Assembly (NCBI GenBank): GCA_945643825.1 | Contig: CALZEZ010000098.1 | Span: forward strand, 1-5,961 | Source of the DNA: an uncultured Lachnospiraceae bacterium | Lineage (GTDB): Bacteria > Bacillota > Clostridia > Lachnospirales > Lachnospiraceae | Length of the DNA: 5,961 nucleotides | Direction: 5' to 3' | Shown: positions 5,409-5,961 of the stretch, piece after piece | How positions within the stretch are numbered: position 1 is the first letter of the stretch | Layout of the letters: each line of letters begins with the position of its first letter | Made by a program: the position numbers and the translations under genes | Notes under the pieces: model-generated | The model's input: the letters and a program-made list of their open reading frames with translations, nothing else | The model's database searches: none | What the model was told of the DNA's origin: nothing

Positions 5409-5961
5409 TCATTTCCGATAGGTCACTTCCATCTTTTTCATGCCACCTACCCATTTGCCAAGATAGAAGAATAGCATTCCAAACCACCTTTTGTAAAAGG
5501 GAAGCTTCACTTCCGGGAAATAAATGCTGTGACTTCTGCACGGATCCGTCCACCAGGTTCCGTCAGCTGTCGGATATCTGGATCCCTCCGCGTAGTGCTG
5601 TCCCATGCCTCGCATAATGTTGTAGACCAAAATGAGAGAATATTTCGGACTGTGAAGAATTCCCGATTGAACATCCTGTAAAAAGCGCCTCGTAATCTTT
5701 CCCATCCTCTTTGCTGCCTTTTCATCCGGTTCATAAGCATTCCAGCTTATGGCTGCAAAAGCTGCCTGATAGCAGCGATTAAAGCCAACCCCTAAAAGTG
5801 AGGCCGCAATGCTTTGGGATGTTTCCGCCTGTCCTTTTCCTCCGGCAGAGGTAATGATAAGCGCCTTGCTCTTATAGAAATACGGCCTATGCAGCATATA
5901 GCACCAATGATCAAAAAGATTCTTGAGCAGTGTGGTCTCCCGGCAGCCGATACAAGTAGAG
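5409..5961 (-). CDS. Flavodoxin-family NAD(P)H oxidoreductase (5' end outside window)
   Basis: Such enzymes bind FMN in a flavodoxin fold and reduce flavin, quinone or other small acceptors with NAD(P)H. Seen: 183 codons, open upstream to the window edge, so the ATG at 5897 is internal and not the true start. The first visible residues give TTLLKNLFDHWCYMLHRPYF, the pattern seen after the FMN-loop where this family has a LKNFIDRW-like helix. It is followed by KSKALIITSAGGKGQ, the beta-strand and glycine loop near the flavin ring. The last 35 residues are aromatic and basic (FYKRWFGMLFFYLGKWVGGMKK) and may lie on a membrane or dimer surface. The N-terminal phosphate-binding loop lies outside the window, and no iron-sulfur cysteine cluster is visible in this part. 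It is followed closely by the hydrolase, which suggests a joint role such as detoxification of an ester or quinone-like compound; that is inference. Confidence 0.8.
   Translation of the reverse strand, partial: STCIGCRETTLLKNLFDHWCYMLHRPYFYKSKALIITSAGGKGQAETSQSIAASLLGVGFNRCYQAAFAAISWNAYEPDEKAAKRMGKITRRFLQDVQSGILHSPKYSLILVYNIMRGMGQHYAEGSRYPTADGTWWTDPCRSHSIYFPEVKLPFYKRWFGMLFFYLGKWVGGMKKMEVTYRK

Noticed and set aside
5406..5418. Near copy (12 of 13) of the mnmA-leader direct repeat, between the flavodoxin-like and hydrolase genes
   Set aside because: It consists of the last codons, TGA stop and GAGGA ribosome binding site of ordinary genes, with no hairpin block beside it; probably coincidence.

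Overview
The window is typical of a low- to mid-GC Firmicute of class Clostridia, most like Lachnospiraceae. I infer this from the protein flavour, an MnmA with an NPCIDC active-site segment, a CD3324-family small HTH protein, AGGAG-type ribosome binding sites and sigma-A-like promoters. No database search was possible, so the taxon is an inference. All seven genes lie on the minus strand, so transcription runs from high to low coordinates.

In transcription order: a flavodoxin-fold oxidoreductase (5' end outside the window) is followed after 10 bp by a PAF-acetylhydrolase-like alpha/beta hydrolase, probably as one transcript. A 110-bp gap (4428-4537) holds a plausible promoter and a 12-bp perfect palindrome placed like an operator. 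It precedes a tight three-gene operon: a putative nucleotidyltransferase-like protein, a CD3324/Mor-like HTH protein whose ATG directly abuts the previous stop, and a two-domain GNAT acetyltransferase whose ribosome binding site overlaps the previous stop. After a 718-bp gene-free region come a Nudix hydrolase and then mnmA (tRNA U34 2-thiolation), which runs off the left edge.

The two most interesting stretches are non-coding. (1) The 718-bp gap (1449-2166) holds eight spaced inverted-repeat units (GATAA, 21 nt, TTATC type) in a two-tier array. Four units at 74/85/74-bp steps are followed by four more at the same 74/85/74 steps, exactly 348 bp away. The core is TTATCTGC in one block and TATATGC in the other, with matching changes in some partner arms. 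A strong minus-strand promoter for the Nudix gene sits inside one unit. (2) The mnmA leader (about 738-885) has its own promoter in the end of the Nudix gene. It can fold three contiguous hairpins closed by a stem whose 3' strand can alternatively pair with the mnmA ribosome binding site. A 13-bp direct repeat supplies the two competing partners. It looks like a translational RNA switch, or a small inserted element bounded by direct repeats.

The genes look like a patchwork of short accessory transcription units next to a housekeeping tRNA-modification gene. I see no CRISPR array, transposase, rRNA or tRNA, and no convincing intrinsic terminator.
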